A stretch of DNA of 64,000 nucleotides, from contig NZ_JACBGE010000005.1 of NCBI RefSeq assembly GCF_021401345.1, positions 62,001-126,000 of the forward strand, given 5' to 3'. The stretch is from Hydrogenophaga sp. NFH-34 (GTDB taxonomy: Bacteria > Pseudomonadota > Gammaproteobacteria > Burkholderiales > Burkholderiaceae_C). The notes beneath the pieces were generated by a model. That model had not been told where the DNA came from and searched no databases. It saw only the letters and a list, made by a program, of their open reading frames with translations. The position numbers were made by a program, and so were the translations under genes. Positions 34,719 to 43,307 of the stretch are shown in pieces; position 1 is the first letter of the stretch, and every line of letters begins with the position of its first letter.

Positions 34719-36020
34719 TCAACGACTGTCGAGAGGCACGTCGATCATGAACACAGCGCCGAAGCCAGGCTCCGAATGCACGCTGAGTTTGCCGCCCGCC
34801 GCCTCCACGACGTTTTTGCAGAAAGTCAGTCCCAGACCACTGCCGACGCCGGACTGGGTGGAGTAAAAGGGTTCGAAGATGCGCTGCTGCTTTTCGTGCG
34901 GAATGCCCACCCCTTCGTCGGAGACGGCGATGCGCCCCATGCCTCGGTGAATCCCCACGTCCAGACGCAGATCGCCCGGTTGCGGCGCGCGCCCCGAAGA
35001 AGCGAGCGAATGCAGGGCGTTTTTGACGAGATTGCTCAGCACCTGGGACAGCAACGCACGGGACCCCTCGAAAACGAAGTCATTTTGCACCTGCACCTGC
35101 ACACAGTCGCGTTCCTTGGTTGTGCGGTAGGGATATTGCTGGATCACGTCGTGCACCAGATCGCCCGCGCCGATGGCGGCCTTTTCGCCAGGCAGGCGCT
35201 GCAATTGCGCATTGGCGATCTGGGTATCGATCTGCCGGTTCATGCTGCGCACGAGGTTGTGCAGCCGCATGCTGAGTTCTTCCAGCTTCTTGCGTTTTCC
35301 CTCCGGCACGTCGTGCTGGGCAAGATTGCGCAACACATCGCCCATCAGGTGCACCGTGGCCAGCGGTGTGCGCAGCTCGTGCGCCATCACACCCATGGTG
35401 CTGAGCGTGTTCAACAGCCGCGTGCGCCGCAGATTGGCGCTGGACAGCCCCAACAACAGCGCCGTCCCGAGCGAAAAACCGATGACCCAGACACTCTCGG
35501 GCGGGATGCGGGCAAATGTGGTCTCCACCGGGGCCACCAGCCAGGCCAGCCAGGCGCTGACAGCCAGGGCCACCACGATGCCCAGAGAGGCCAGGCGCCA
35601 GTCGGTGAGGTGGTAATAGATCAGCACCATCGCACTCACGCTGGCCAGCCAGACCCCGTTGCCCCCGTTCATCCAGTACATCCAGAAGAACATCGCCGGC
35701 AGGGTGATCCAGCACACCAGCGAGAACACCCAGGCGCTGGTGCGCGAGCCAATGTCCTTGTAGAGGCCCGGCCAGAAGAACAGCACGCCAAGGCCCGCCC
35801 CGACCATGCGCAGCGGCACACTTTCGTAGGGTTGTGGGAAATAAACCGTCCAGACATGGTGAAAAAGCAGATGTCCGAGCAGAATGGAGAGACCCGCCCA
35901 GCGCAAACGCGCCGGAGACGGGTGCAAAATCGGCTCCAGCGGTGCGTGGATGACTTCATCCATCAGCCACTGACGAATCCGCGCTTTGGCGCTTTTCAGC
36001 CTAAGACGGTCCAACGACAC
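34719..36020 (-). CDS. six-helix membrane histidine kinase, CqsS/LqsS-like
   Basis: 433 residues from GTG, with AGGAGA five bases upstream; a GTG 18 bases earlier lacks this site. Six membrane helices are predicted at about 41-60, 70-88, 95-118, 122-137, 143-163 and 175-193 with short loops, as in CqsS. HisKA phospho-acceptor is H214 in GVMAHELRTPLATVH. HATPase_c has NLVKNALHS, VSDEGVGIPHEKQQRIFEPFYSTQ and GSGLGLTFCKNVVEAAGG. Unlike Vibrio CqsS there is no fused receiver; the separate response regulator supplies it, as in the Legionella LqsS/LqsR pair. It probably senses the CqsA product. Confidence 0.82.
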   Translation of the reverse strand: MSLDRLRLKSAKARIRQWLMDEVIHAPLEPILHPSPARLRWAGLSILLGHLLFHHVWTVYFPQPYESVPLRMVGAGLGVLFFWPGLYKDIGSRTSAWVFSLVCWITLPAMFFWMYWMNGGNGVWLASVSAMVLIYYHLTDWRLASLGIVVALAVSAWLAWLVAPVETTFARIPPESVWVIGFSLGTALLLGLSSANLRRTRLLNTLSTMGVMAHELRTPLATVHLMGDVLRNLAQHDVPEGKRKKLEELSMRLHNLVRSMNRQIDTQIANAQLQRLPGEKAAIGAGDLVHDVIQQYPYRTTKERDCVQVQVQNDFVFEGSRALLSQVLSNLVKNALHSLASSGRAPQPGDLRLDVGIHRGMGRIAVSDEGVGIPHEKQQRIFEPFYSTQSGVGSGLGLTFCKNVVEAAGGKLSVHSEPGFGAVFMIDVPLDSR

Positions 36021-36109
36021 ATGTTCTCCTGCGATCACCTACCTCCTGGCGCCGGCGTGGTTCGGGGTAGTCTGTCGCCCATTGTCCCCGGATTGCGAAG
36101 GACACACCC

Positions 36110-36781
36110 ATGACACTCCCTGTCAACTTTGACAGTGTGGGGGTGGATGCCATCCTCGCCGACTGGGTGTGCGCTCTGCACGAACAGGGCGTGGAAGCGC
36201 TGGTCGTGCTCGGGCCCAACCCCTTTGGCGGCCAGGACGAGCGCGAGGTGCTCGCGGTGCACCCGCCCCGCATGCATGCACCCGCCAACGACCTGGCCGA
36301 AAGCCGCGACTTCGGGGCCAGTTGGCGTGAAAGCGATGCCCCGCTGGTGGTCTGGCAGGAGATATCCAAGGCCGCAGCCTCCGAGCACGGTGGGCGCTGG
36401 CGGCGCATGTGGCTCGCTCACGGCTACCAGACCCTGGTACGGGTGGCGTTCTGCCTACCGGCCGGCCGTGCCTTCGAATGCTTCATGTTCAGTTCGCGGC
36501 TGTTCGGCTCGCGCAACGATGCCGCCGCACTGGCCTGGTCGGCCTACAACATCTGGCCGCTGCTCAAGCGCGCCATCGCCGAGCAGCGGCTGAGCCTGAG
36601 TCCCCGGGAGCGGGAAAGCCTGTTCCTGGCCTTCGAGGGCCTGACGGCGCGGGAGACCGCTGCCCGCATGGACTGCTCGGAACGCACGGTCAACTACCAC
36701 CTGGCCAACGCCATGACCAAGCTGCGCACCGACAGCAAGCTCGCCGCCATCCAGCGTGCCTGCTGGCTCGGCCTGATCTGA
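36110..36781 (+). CDS. LuxR-family transcriptional regulator
   Basis: 223 residues. The C-terminal GerE helix-turn-helix is canonical: LSPRERESLFLAFEGLTARETAARM then CSERTVNYHLANAMTKL, and the ending KLAAIQRACWLGLI is shared with AHL-type LuxR proteins. The N-terminal 155 residues are about the size of an autoinducer-binding domain (WRRMWLAHGYQTLVRVAFCL and FECFMFSS fit the fold), but the usual W-x3-Y and D-P ligand motifs are not evident. No luxI is in the window. GAAGGA lies eight bases before the ATG. A lux-box-like palindrome covers codons 4-9. It is divergent from the kinase gene. Confidence 0.83.
   Translation: MTLPVNFDSVGVDAILADWVCALHEQGVEALVVLGPNPFGGQDEREVLAVHPPRMHAPANDLAESRDFGASWRESDAPLVVWQEISKAAASEHGGRWRRMWLAHGYQTLVRVAFCLPAGRAFECFMFSSRLFGSRNDAAALAWSAYNIWPLLKRAIAEQRLSLSPRERESLFLAFEGLTARETAARMDCSERTVNYHLANAMTKLRTDSKLAAIQRACWLGLI
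36120..36135. promoter_or_regulatory. lux-box-like operator at the luxR start, upstream of the kinase gene
   Basis: CTGTCAA-CT-TTGACAG, a perfect palindrome with seven-base arms, covers codons 4-9 of the luxR gene. Its core CTGTCA/TGACAG is the same as in the cqsA box. Centre to the kinase GTG start is about 107 bases, so it may activate the kinase operon while damping luxR. Because it is coding, it cannot be a terminator. Confidence 0.65.
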
Positions 36782-36853
36782 ACCCTGAACCACGATCCGG
36801 ATTCATGCTGCATCGCAACACAGCACAGGATTCCGCGTCGTCATAATGCCCGC

Positions 36854-37636
36854 ATGACTTTTCTGGCCCTGGATGTCGGCAACACGCGCCTGAAATGGGC
36901 GCTCTACGAAGCCCCCCGACCCGGCGCGCGCCTGCTGGCCCACGGTGCGCAGTTCCTGGAGAACATCGACAAGCTCGCCGAGGGTGACTGGAGCACCCTG
37001 TCGCCGCCCGACCATGTGATCGGCTGCGTCGTGGCGGGCGACGCCGTCCGGCAGCGGGTGCAGGAGCAGCTCGAGATCTGGGACGTCACGCCCCAATGGG
37101 TGGTGTCCAGCAACGAAGAGGCCGGCCTCGTCAACGGCTACGACCATCCCGCCCGGCTGGGCTCGGACCGCTGGGTCGCCATGATCGGCGCCCGCCACCG
37201 CCTGCTGGGCCAGGGCCCTGCCCGGCCCTGCGTGGTGGTGATGGTGGGCACGGCGGTCACGGTGGAAGCCATCGACGCTGATGGCCGCTTCCTGGGCGGC
37301 ATCATCCTGCCGGGCCACGGCATCATGCTGCGCGCGCTCGAATCCGGCACGGCCGGCCTGCACGTCCCCACCGGGGAGGTGTGCGACTTTCCCACCAACA
37401 CCAGCGACGCCCTGACCAGCGGCGGCACGTTTGCCATCGCGGGGGCGGTGCAGCGCATGGTGGACAACCTGCGTCAGCACAGCCACGAAGAACCCAAGGT
37501 CTACATGACCGGCGGCGCGGGTTGGAAAATGGCCCCCAGCATGTCCATTCCTTGCGAACTGGTCGAAAGCCTGATCTTCGACGGCCTGCTGGAGATTGCC
37601 CAGCAACGCCTGCCGGTGCTGAAAATGGCGGTGTGA
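36854..37636 (+). CDS. coaX: type III pantothenate kinase
   Basis: 260 residues. The ASKHA-fold phosphate motif [14 protein letters not shown] is at the N-terminus; [13 protein letters not shown] is the pantothenate-binding signature; [10 protein letters not shown] and [22 protein letters not shown] follow. CoaX makes 4'-phosphopantothenate, the first step to CoA, and does not depend on feedback by CoA. Its place 72 bases after luxR on the same strand does not imply a functional link. It is the expected pantothenate kinase type for Burkholderiales. Confidence 0.9.
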   Translation: MTFLALDVGNTRLKWALYEAPRPGARLLAHGAQFLENIDKLAEGDWSTLSPPDHVIGCVVAGDAVRQRVQEQLEIWDVTPQWVVSSNEEAGLVNGYDHPARLGSDRWVAMIGARHRLLGQGPARPCVVVMVGTAVTVEAIDADGRFLGGIILPGHGIMLRALESGTAGLHVPTGEVCDFPTNTSDALTSGGTFAIAGAVQRMVDNLRQHSHEEPKVYMTGGAGWKMAPSMSIPCELVESLIFDGLLEIAQQRLPVLKMAV

Positions 37637-37729
37637 GCACAGGCTGCTCCCCCCCAGTCCCGCCCAACATTCCCTTTGCCGTGTGGCCGCCCATCCTGGG
37701 CTGCCGATCTTTTTCTTCGAGAACCGTTT

Positions 37730-37984
37730 ATGTCCGACCTCACCGCCCGCTTCGAAGCCGCCGTCGCCAACTCCTCGAAATTGTCCGAACGCCCGGACAA
37801 CGCCACGCTGCTGAAGATCTATGGCCTCTACAAGCAGGCCACACAAGGTGACGTCACCGAAAAGAAGCCCGGTTTCGGTGACATGGTCGGCCGCGCCAAG
37901 TGGGACGCCTGGAACAGCGTCAAGGGCACGTCGGCCGACGACGCCATGCAGCGCTACATCGACCTGATCGAATCGCTGAGCTGA
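37730..37984 (+). CDS. acyl-CoA-binding protein
   Basis: 84 residues, a single ACBP four-helix domain. MSDLTARFEAAV, LLKIYGLYKQATQGDV (YGLYKQAT is the ligand signature), KPGFGDMVGRAKWDAWNSVKG, and MQRYIDLIESL follow the eukaryotic-type pattern, with the lysine and tyrosine residues that bind the CoA phosphate. It carries medium- and long-chain acyl-CoA esters in the cytoplasm. The ATG was taken as MSDL, because the longer frame upstream is not ACBP-like. It ends tail to tail with the aminopeptidase gene with no gap. Confidence 0.92.
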   Translation: MSDLTARFEAAVANSSKLSERPDNATLLKIYGLYKQATQGDVTEKKPGFGDMVGRAKWDAWNSVKGTSADDAMQRYIDLIESLS

Positions 37985-39118
37985 TCAGCGCGGCGCCGCG
38001 CCGTCGCGATCCGGCTGCTTCGCTGAGGGCGCCGGCATGAGCGCCTGCAAGGCCGCCTGCCGCTCGGCGGCGGGCTCGGCCGCCAGCGCCTTGGCCGCAG
38101 CATAGAAGCGCGCAAAGTCGCTGCCCTCGCGCGCAAACAGCGCCTCGAACGCCGGCACCCATTGGTCGTAGGCAGCCTGGGCGCCGAACAGGGCGTTGTT
38201 GGCCTGTGCCACCCAGGCGTCGTAGCCAGCGTACCCGCCCCAGGCGGCCTTGAGCGCGCCGTAACGGCGGCGGAAGTCGGCCATCACGTCGGCCTTGCGC
38301 GCACGCTGGCCGGACTCGGACAGGGCGCGGTGCGCGTACACCGCCGCCAGTTGCTCGCGCGTGTGCAGCGTGAGCGTACGGAATGCCTGGCGGCGGCGGT
38401 CGAACTGCTCGTAGGCCGCGCGGCTGTCCGGGCTGGCATCCCGGGACAGCCAGCGCTCACCCCCCAGGCGCTCGACCGCCGTGGCAAACGACTCGTTGAA
38501 CGCCATGTCGCCCGCCACGTACACCACCTGATGCGCCAGTTCGTGAAACACCAGCCGGGCCAGTTCGCCGTCGGGGTAGCCGATGAAGGTGTTGAGCAGC
38601 GGGTCGCCGCCGAACCAGTCGAGCCAGCCCAGGGTGGAGTAGGCCTGCACCGGGTACACGGCCACATCCATGTCCGCCGGCAGCGAGGCCGCAAACGCCT
38701 GCGCGGCGGCCTCGTCGTAGTAGCCGCGGTAACCCACACAACCCGCCACCGGAAAACACCATTGCCGGAGTTGGAGCGACAGCGCCGGGGCGGCGACCAC
38801 GTTGAACACCGCGGCACGGCGGCCCAGGTCGGCATAGCGGGTGTAGCTGCGGTTGTCGGGCAGGGCCAGCTGGGTCACCGCAAAGCGGCGGATGTCACGC
38901 GCCGTGGCGAGCTTTTGCCGCAAGGCCGGCGGCGTGTGCTCATCGGCCAGCCAGTCGGCCACCGGGCGGGCCGAGCGCATCAGTTGCCAATGGCCGGTGA
39001 CCGATTGCCAGTAATACCCCAGCCCGGCGTCGGTCGAGGCACACCCGGCGAGCAGGACTGCCGCCACCCCCAGGGCCAGCCGGCGCCGCCCCACCCCAAC
39101 ACGGTGCCACAGGCTCAC
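37985..39118 (-). CDS. putative lipoprotein aminopeptidase (PF10023-type)
   Basis: 377 residues from GTG. The lipobox LLAGC (C26) follows a short basic start and a hydrophobic stretch, so it should be an outer- or inner-membrane lipoprotein. FHELAHQ (H192, E193, H196) is a zinc HExxH site, and E209 in FNESFAT fits a third ligand. This matches the Aminopep family of proteobacterial putative peptidases. GTGA overlaps the oxidoreductase stop codon, so the genes are coupled. No substrate data can be read from the sequence. Confidence 0.82.
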   Translation of the reverse strand: MSLWHRVGVGRRRLALGVAAVLLAGCASTDAGLGYYWQSVTGHWQLMRSARPVADWLADEHTPPALRQKLATARDIRRFAVTQLALPDNRSYTRYADLGRRAAVFNVVAAPALSLQLRQWCFPVAGCVGYRGYYDEAAAQAFAASLPADMDVAVYPVQAYSTLGWLDWFGGDPLLNTFIGYPDGELARLVFHELAHQVVYVAGDMAFNESFATAVERLGGERWLSRDASPDSRAAYEQFDRRRQAFRTLTLHTREQLAAVYAHRALSESGQRARKADVMADFRRRYGALKAAWGGYAGYDAWVAQANNALFGAQAAYDQWVPAFEALFAREGSDFARFYAAAKALAAEPAAERQAALQALMPAPSAKQPDRDGAAPR

Positions 39119-41172
39119 GCCCGCTCCACCTCGACGAGGCAGTCGTAGAACACCGGTGCCCGGCCCAGATCGGTCAGGCGCTGGCTCGTGAGCTGATTGA
39201 CGTTGGTGCCGTCGGGCCCGAGCTTGCGCCACCAGATGCCCAGACCGTTGACGACCCCGGGCCGGGCCCGCGTCGACACGTCGGCCTTGCAGCGGTATTC
39301 GCCCCGGGCGTTGAACACGCGCACCATCTGCCCGCTGTCGATGCCACGCGGGGCGGCGTCGTCAGGATGCAGCTCCAGCAAGGGTTCGCCCTCCACGCTG
39401 CGCAGGCTCTGCACGTTCACGAAAGTCGAGTTGAGGAAATGCCGTGCGGGCGGCGAGATCATCGCCAGCGGATGGCGCGGGTCGCTGCCCGCGGCCTCGT
39501 GGTTGGGCAGGTGGTCGGGCAGGCCATCGAGCCCCTGGGCCACAAGGCGTGCGCTGAAGAACTCGCAACGGCCGGAGGGCGTGGGAAAGCCGCCGTCGGC
39601 GAAAGGCGCATCCGGCACGGGCAGCGTGGCAAACCCCTGCGACAGCAAGGTGTCGAAGTCCACCGCGTCGCCAAAGGCCTGCCGGCACATGGCCTCGTCG
39701 CTGTCGGCGAAACAGGGTTCGTCGAAACCCATCCGCTCGGCCAGGGCGCGAAACACCGCGCTGTTGGCCTTCGCCTGGCCCACGGGGGCAATCGCCGGGC
39801 GGTTGAGCAGCACATCGGTGTGGCCGTAGCTGGCGTGGATGTCCCAGTGCTCCAGCTGGGTGGTGGCGGGCAGCAGGTAATCCGCGTAATCGGCGGTATC
39901 GGTTTGGAAATGCTCCAGCACCACCGTGAACAGGTCCTCGCGTGCAAAGCCCTGCACCACTTTCGCCGATTCGGGTGCCACCGCCACCGGATTGCTGTTG
40001 TAGACCACCACCGCCTCGATCTTCGGGCCGAAGCCGGTCGACGCCTCGCTCAGCAGGGCGTCTCCGATGGTGCTCATGTTGATGGTGCGCGGCGTGCGCC
40101 CCGCCAGCAAGTCGGGCCGCTGCAGCGCGGCCCGCTGCGCCGGGAAATACCCCGAGGCCGACAGCAGCAGTCCGCCGGCACGGTGGCGCCAGGCGCCCAC
40201 CAGGGCGGGCAGGCAGGCAATGGCGCGCACCGCGTTGCCGCCGCCGCGCACCCGCTGCATGCCGTAGTTCAGCCGGATCGCGGCCGGCTTCGTGGTGCCG
40301 TAGTCGTGCGCCAGCTGCCGGATCTGCGCCACCGGCACGCCACAGATTTCGGCGGCGCGCTCGGGCGGCCATTGCAGGGCACGCTCGCGCAGCGCGTCCC
40401 AGCCCAGGGTGTGGCGTTCGAGGTAATCGTGATCGAGCCAGTCGTGGGTGATGAGCTCGTGCATCAGCGCCAGCGCCAGCGCGGCGTCGGTGCCTGGGCG
40501 CAGGGCGATGTGCTCGTGGCACTTGTCGGCGGTTTCGGTGCGGCGCGGGTCGATACAGACCAACCGGGCGCCGTCGCGCTTGGCCTTCTGGGCCAGCCGC
40601 CAGAAATGCAGGTTGGAGCCGATGGAATTGCTGCCCCAGACCAGAATCAGCTTCGATTCGGCGAAATGCTCCACCTTCATGCCCACCTTGCCGCCCAGGG
40701 TCTGCACCAGGGCTTCACCTCCCGCCGACGCGCAGATGGTGCGGTCCAGCAGCGACGCCCCCAGGCGGTGGAAGAAGCGGGCCGCCATGCCATCGCCCTG
40801 CACCAGCCCCATGGTGCCGGCATAGCTGTAGGGCAGGATGGCCTGGGGGTCGCGGGCGGCAATGGCGCGCAAGCGGGCAGCGATGTCGTCCAGCGCCTCG
40901 TCCCAGCTCACGGGCTCGAACTGGCCGCTGCCCTTGGGGCCGCCGCGGCGCAGCGGTGTGAGCAGGCGCTCGGGGTGGTACGTGCGCTCGGGGTAGCGCG
41001 ACACCTTGGTACACAGGGCGCCGTCGGTGTGCCGGTGGGCCGGGTTGCCCTGCACACGCCGGGCCACACCGCCTTCGACCGTGGTCAGCAGGGCGCAGGT
41101 GTCGGGACAGTCGTGCGGGCAGGCGCCCAGCACCTGGACGGCATCGGAAGGCGGGTTGGCAGATGGGGTCAT
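39115..41172 (-). CDS. molybdopterin-dependent oxidoreductase (formate dehydrogenase/DMSO reductase family)
   Basis: 685 residues. The N-terminal 4Fe-4S site has C18, C22, C26 (CPHDCPDTC) and C54 (GALCTKV). Then VWGSNSIGSNLHFW, IDPRRTET, the MGD-binding region YGMQRVRGGGNAVRAI, and YNSNPVAVAPES follow; the C-terminal molydopterin domain has NVQSLRSVEGEPLLELHPDDAAPRG. There is no signal peptide, so it is cytoplasmic, and no partner subunit follows. The family includes oxidoreductases of unknown substrate. It is coupled to the lipoprotein peptidase downstream by a four-base overlap. Confidence 0.85.
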   Translation of the reverse strand: MTPSANPPSDAVQVLGACPHDCPDTCALLTTVEGGVARRVQGNPAHRHTDGALCTKVSRYPERTYHPERLLTPLRRGGPKGSGQFEPVSWDEALDDIAARLRAIAARDPQAILPYSYAGTMGLVQGDGMAARFFHRLGASLLDRTICASAGGEALVQTLGGKVGMKVEHFAESKLILVWGSNSIGSNLHFWRLAQKAKRDGARLVCIDPRRTETADKCHEHIALRPGTDAALALALMHELITHDWLDHDYLERHTLGWDALRERALQWPPERAAEICGVPVAQIRQLAHDYGTTKPAAIRLNYGMQRVRGGGNAVRAIACLPALVGAWRHRAGGLLLSASGYFPAQRAALQRPDLLAGRTPRTINMSTIGDALLSEASTGFGPKIEAVVVYNSNPVAVAPESAKVVQGFAREDLFTVVLEHFQTDTADYADYLLPATTQLEHWDIHASYGHTDVLLNRPAIAPVGQAKANSAVFRALAERMGFDEPCFADSDEAMCRQAFGDAVDFDTLLSQGFATLPVPDAPFADGGFPTPSGRCEFFSARLVAQGLDGLPDHLPNHEAAGSDPRHPLAMISPPARHFLNSTFVNVQSLRSVEGEPLLELHPDDAAPRGIDSGQMVRVFNARGEYRCKADVSTRARPGVVNGLGIWWRKLGPDGTNVNQLTSQRLTDLGRAPVFYDCLVEVERA

Positions 41173-41316
41173 GGGGCACCGGGAAAACGGGTCCGTGGCA
41201 GGATAGCAGCCCCGCCCGCGGGGCGAAAAGGTGCGCCTGAGCGCCATCTTCGCTACCATGGCTTTGCGCCAGCCATTGCGGTGCGCCGGGGCGCACCGCC
41301 CGAACGCCGAACGACC

Positions 41317-42543
41317 ATGAAGCTCATCGACTCCCTCCTCACCGAAGCGGCCAGCATGACCGCCCTGCGCCGCGATCTGCACGCCCATCCCGAACTCTGT
41401 TTCAAGGAAGTGCGCACCGCCGATCTGGTGGCCGCCAAGCTCACCGAATGGGGCATCCCGGTGCACCGGGGCCTGGGCACCACCGGCGTGGTCGGCACCG
41501 TGCATGGCCGCGACGGCGGCGCCAGTGGCCGGGCCATCGGCCTGCGGGCCGACATGGACGCGCTGCCCATGACCGAGCTCAACACCTTCGCCCACGCCAG
41601 CACCGAGCCCGGCAAGATGCACGCCTGCGGCCACGACGGACACACCGCCATGCTGCTGGCCGCGGCCCAGCACCTGGCCAAAACCCGGCACTTCGACGGC
41701 ACGGTCTACCTGATCTTCCAGCCGGCCGAAGAAGGCGGTGGCGGCGCCCGCGAAATGATCCAGGACGGCCTGTTCGAGCAGTTCCCGGTCGAGGCCGTGT
41801 TCGGCATGCACAACTGGCCGGGCATGCCGGTCGGCAGCTTCGCCGCCAGCCCGGGGCCGGTCATGGCGTCGAGCAACGAATTCCGCATCACCATCCGGGG
41901 CAAGGGCTCGCACGCGGCACTGCCGCACAACGGGATCGACCCGATACCTGTGGCCTGCCAGATGGTGCAGGCCTTCCAGACCATCATCACGCGCAACAAG
42001 AAACCGGTGGATGCCGGCGTCATCAGCGTGACCATGATCCACGCCGGCGAGGCCACCAACGTGGTGCCCGACAGCTGCGAGATCCAGGGCACGGTGCGCA
42101 CCTTCACCTTCGAGGTGCTCGACCTCATCGAGCGGCGCATGCGCGAAATTGCCGAACACACCGCCGCCGCATTCGGCGCCCGCGCCGAGTTCCACTTCCG
42201 CCGCAACTACCCGCCCACCGTCAACCACCCGGCCGAGACGGCGTTCGCGCGCCGCGTGCTGGCCGACATCGTGGGCGATGACCAGGTGCTGATGCAGGAG
42301 CCGACCATGGGCGCCGAGGATTTCGCCTTCATGCTGCAGGAGCGGCCGGGCTGCTACCTGTTCATCGCCAACGGCGACGGCGCGCACCGCGCCGCCTACG
42401 AGGGCGGTGGCCACGACGTCGGCCCCTGCATGCTGCACAACCCGCACTACGACTTCAACGACGACCTGATCCCGCTCGGCGCCACCTACTGGGTGCGGCT
42501 GGCCGAAACCTGGCTGGGGCAGCCACGCCCCCCATCCGCATGA
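41317..42543 (+). CDS. M20D-family amidohydrolase (hippurate/N-acyl-amino acid hydrolase type)
   Basis: 408 residues. Metal ligands lie in MHACGHDGHTAMLLAAA and FQPAEEGGGGAREMI, with HNWPGMPVG, GKGSHAALPHNGIDP and ATNVVPDSCEIQGTVRTF in family order and EPTMGAEDFAFML near the end. It removes acyl groups from N-acylated amino acids. It is divergent from the oxidoreductase by 144 bases. The next gene starts at its stop (four-base overlap), so the two are coupled. Confidence 0.9.
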   Translation: MKLIDSLLTEAASMTALRRDLHAHPELCFKEVRTADLVAAKLTEWGIPVHRGLGTTGVVGTVHGRDGGASGRAIGLRADMDALPMTELNTFAHASTEPGKMHACGHDGHTAMLLAAAQHLAKTRHFDGTVYLIFQPAEEGGGGAREMIQDGLFEQFPVEAVFGMHNWPGMPVGSFAASPGPVMASSNEFRITIRGKGSHAALPHNGIDPIPVACQMVQAFQTIITRNKKPVDAGVISVTMIHAGEATNVVPDSCEIQGTVRTFTFEVLDLIERRMREIAEHTAAAFGARAEFHFRRNYPPTVNHPAETAFARRVLADIVGDDQVLMQEPTMGAEDFAFMLQERPGCYLFIANGDGAHRAAYEGGGHDVGPCMLHNPHYDFNDDLIPLGATYWVRLAETWLGQPRPPSA

Positions 42544-43229
42544 TCGGACCGGCGGCCGCTTTTGCCCCCGCCTACGCGCGGGCCCGGGTGCAGTTTCTCG
42601 AAGCGGCCGCCACCGCCGGCACAGCCCTGGGCAGCCATCCGCTGCCCGGGACGGGCGCCGATGGCGAGACCCTGGCCATCGACACGGCGCGGGACGGTGC
42701 CGCCGACGCGGGCGCGCTGCTGATCCTCAGCAGTGGCCGTCACGGCACCGACGGTCGGGTCGGATCGGGCGTCCAGGTGTTTGCCCTGCACGACGCCGCC
42801 TGGCGCGAACAGGCCCACACGGCGGGCGTCGCGGTGCTGTACGTGCACGCGCTCGACCCCGAGGCCTGCTCGTTCCAGCGCCCGCCCCGGCCGGCACCGG
42901 CCGAAACCGCTGCCGGCGGATCGCTCACCGGGCGCTGGCTCCAGATCCTGCAGGCGCATGGCCGGCATGCCCGGCGCGTGCTCTGGCTCGATCTCTGCAC
43001 CAGCGACACCCCTGATCCCGGCATCACCGGGCTGCAGGCCTTGCTGGAACAGGCCTGCCCGCAGGCCAGCGTTCGCTGCCGTTCCCTGCCTTGCGGGCCG
43101 GTGCCAGCCCACAGCATCTGGACCGACGCCGACTGCGCTCCCCTCATCGTGCACGCGCGGCAGGCCCTTTTCGCGGGCGTGGCCGAACTGGTGGCTCCCT
43201 CGGACAACGCCCTCGCAGCGGACGTTTAG
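42540..43229 (+). CDS. degenerate DUF2817-family protein (M14-like peptidase fold)
   Basis: 229 residues. The N-terminal half follows DUF2817: GALLILSSGRHGTDGRVGSGVQ lines up with the family motif (normally HGVEG), and VAVLYVHALDPEAC with the normal NPYGF segment. The expected E is D, and the conserved NEDNVDLNRNF-type segment is missing. The family is usually 340-370 residues, so a central block of over 100 residues appears lost. It is not a frameshift: the frame runs cleanly from ATGA overlap to stop. It may be a non-catalytic derivative. Family assignment is by motif and is uncertain. Confidence 0.6.
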   Translation: MIGPAAAFAPAYARARVQFLEAAATAGTALGSHPLPGTGADGETLAIDTARDGAADAGALLILSSGRHGTDGRVGSGVQVFALHDAAWREQAHTAGVAVLYVHALDPEACSFQRPPRPAPAETAAGGSLTGRWLQILQAHGRHARRVLWLDLCTSDTPDPGITGLQALLEQACPQASVRCRSLPCGPVPAHSIWTDADCAPLIVHARQALFAGVAELVAPSDNALAADV

Positions 43230-43307
43230 ACCCCGGCCCCTACCGCGAGCGTGCCGCGCGGCCTACAGTTTCCGGGCCGTTCTCCTCCTCACTCAAGGAA
43301 CCCGATC

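Noticed and set aside
39115..42447. Molybdopterin oxidoreductase extended to 1110 residues
   Set aside because: The extra N-terminal part is antisense to the M20 hydrolase. The four cysteines start just after the ATG at 41172.
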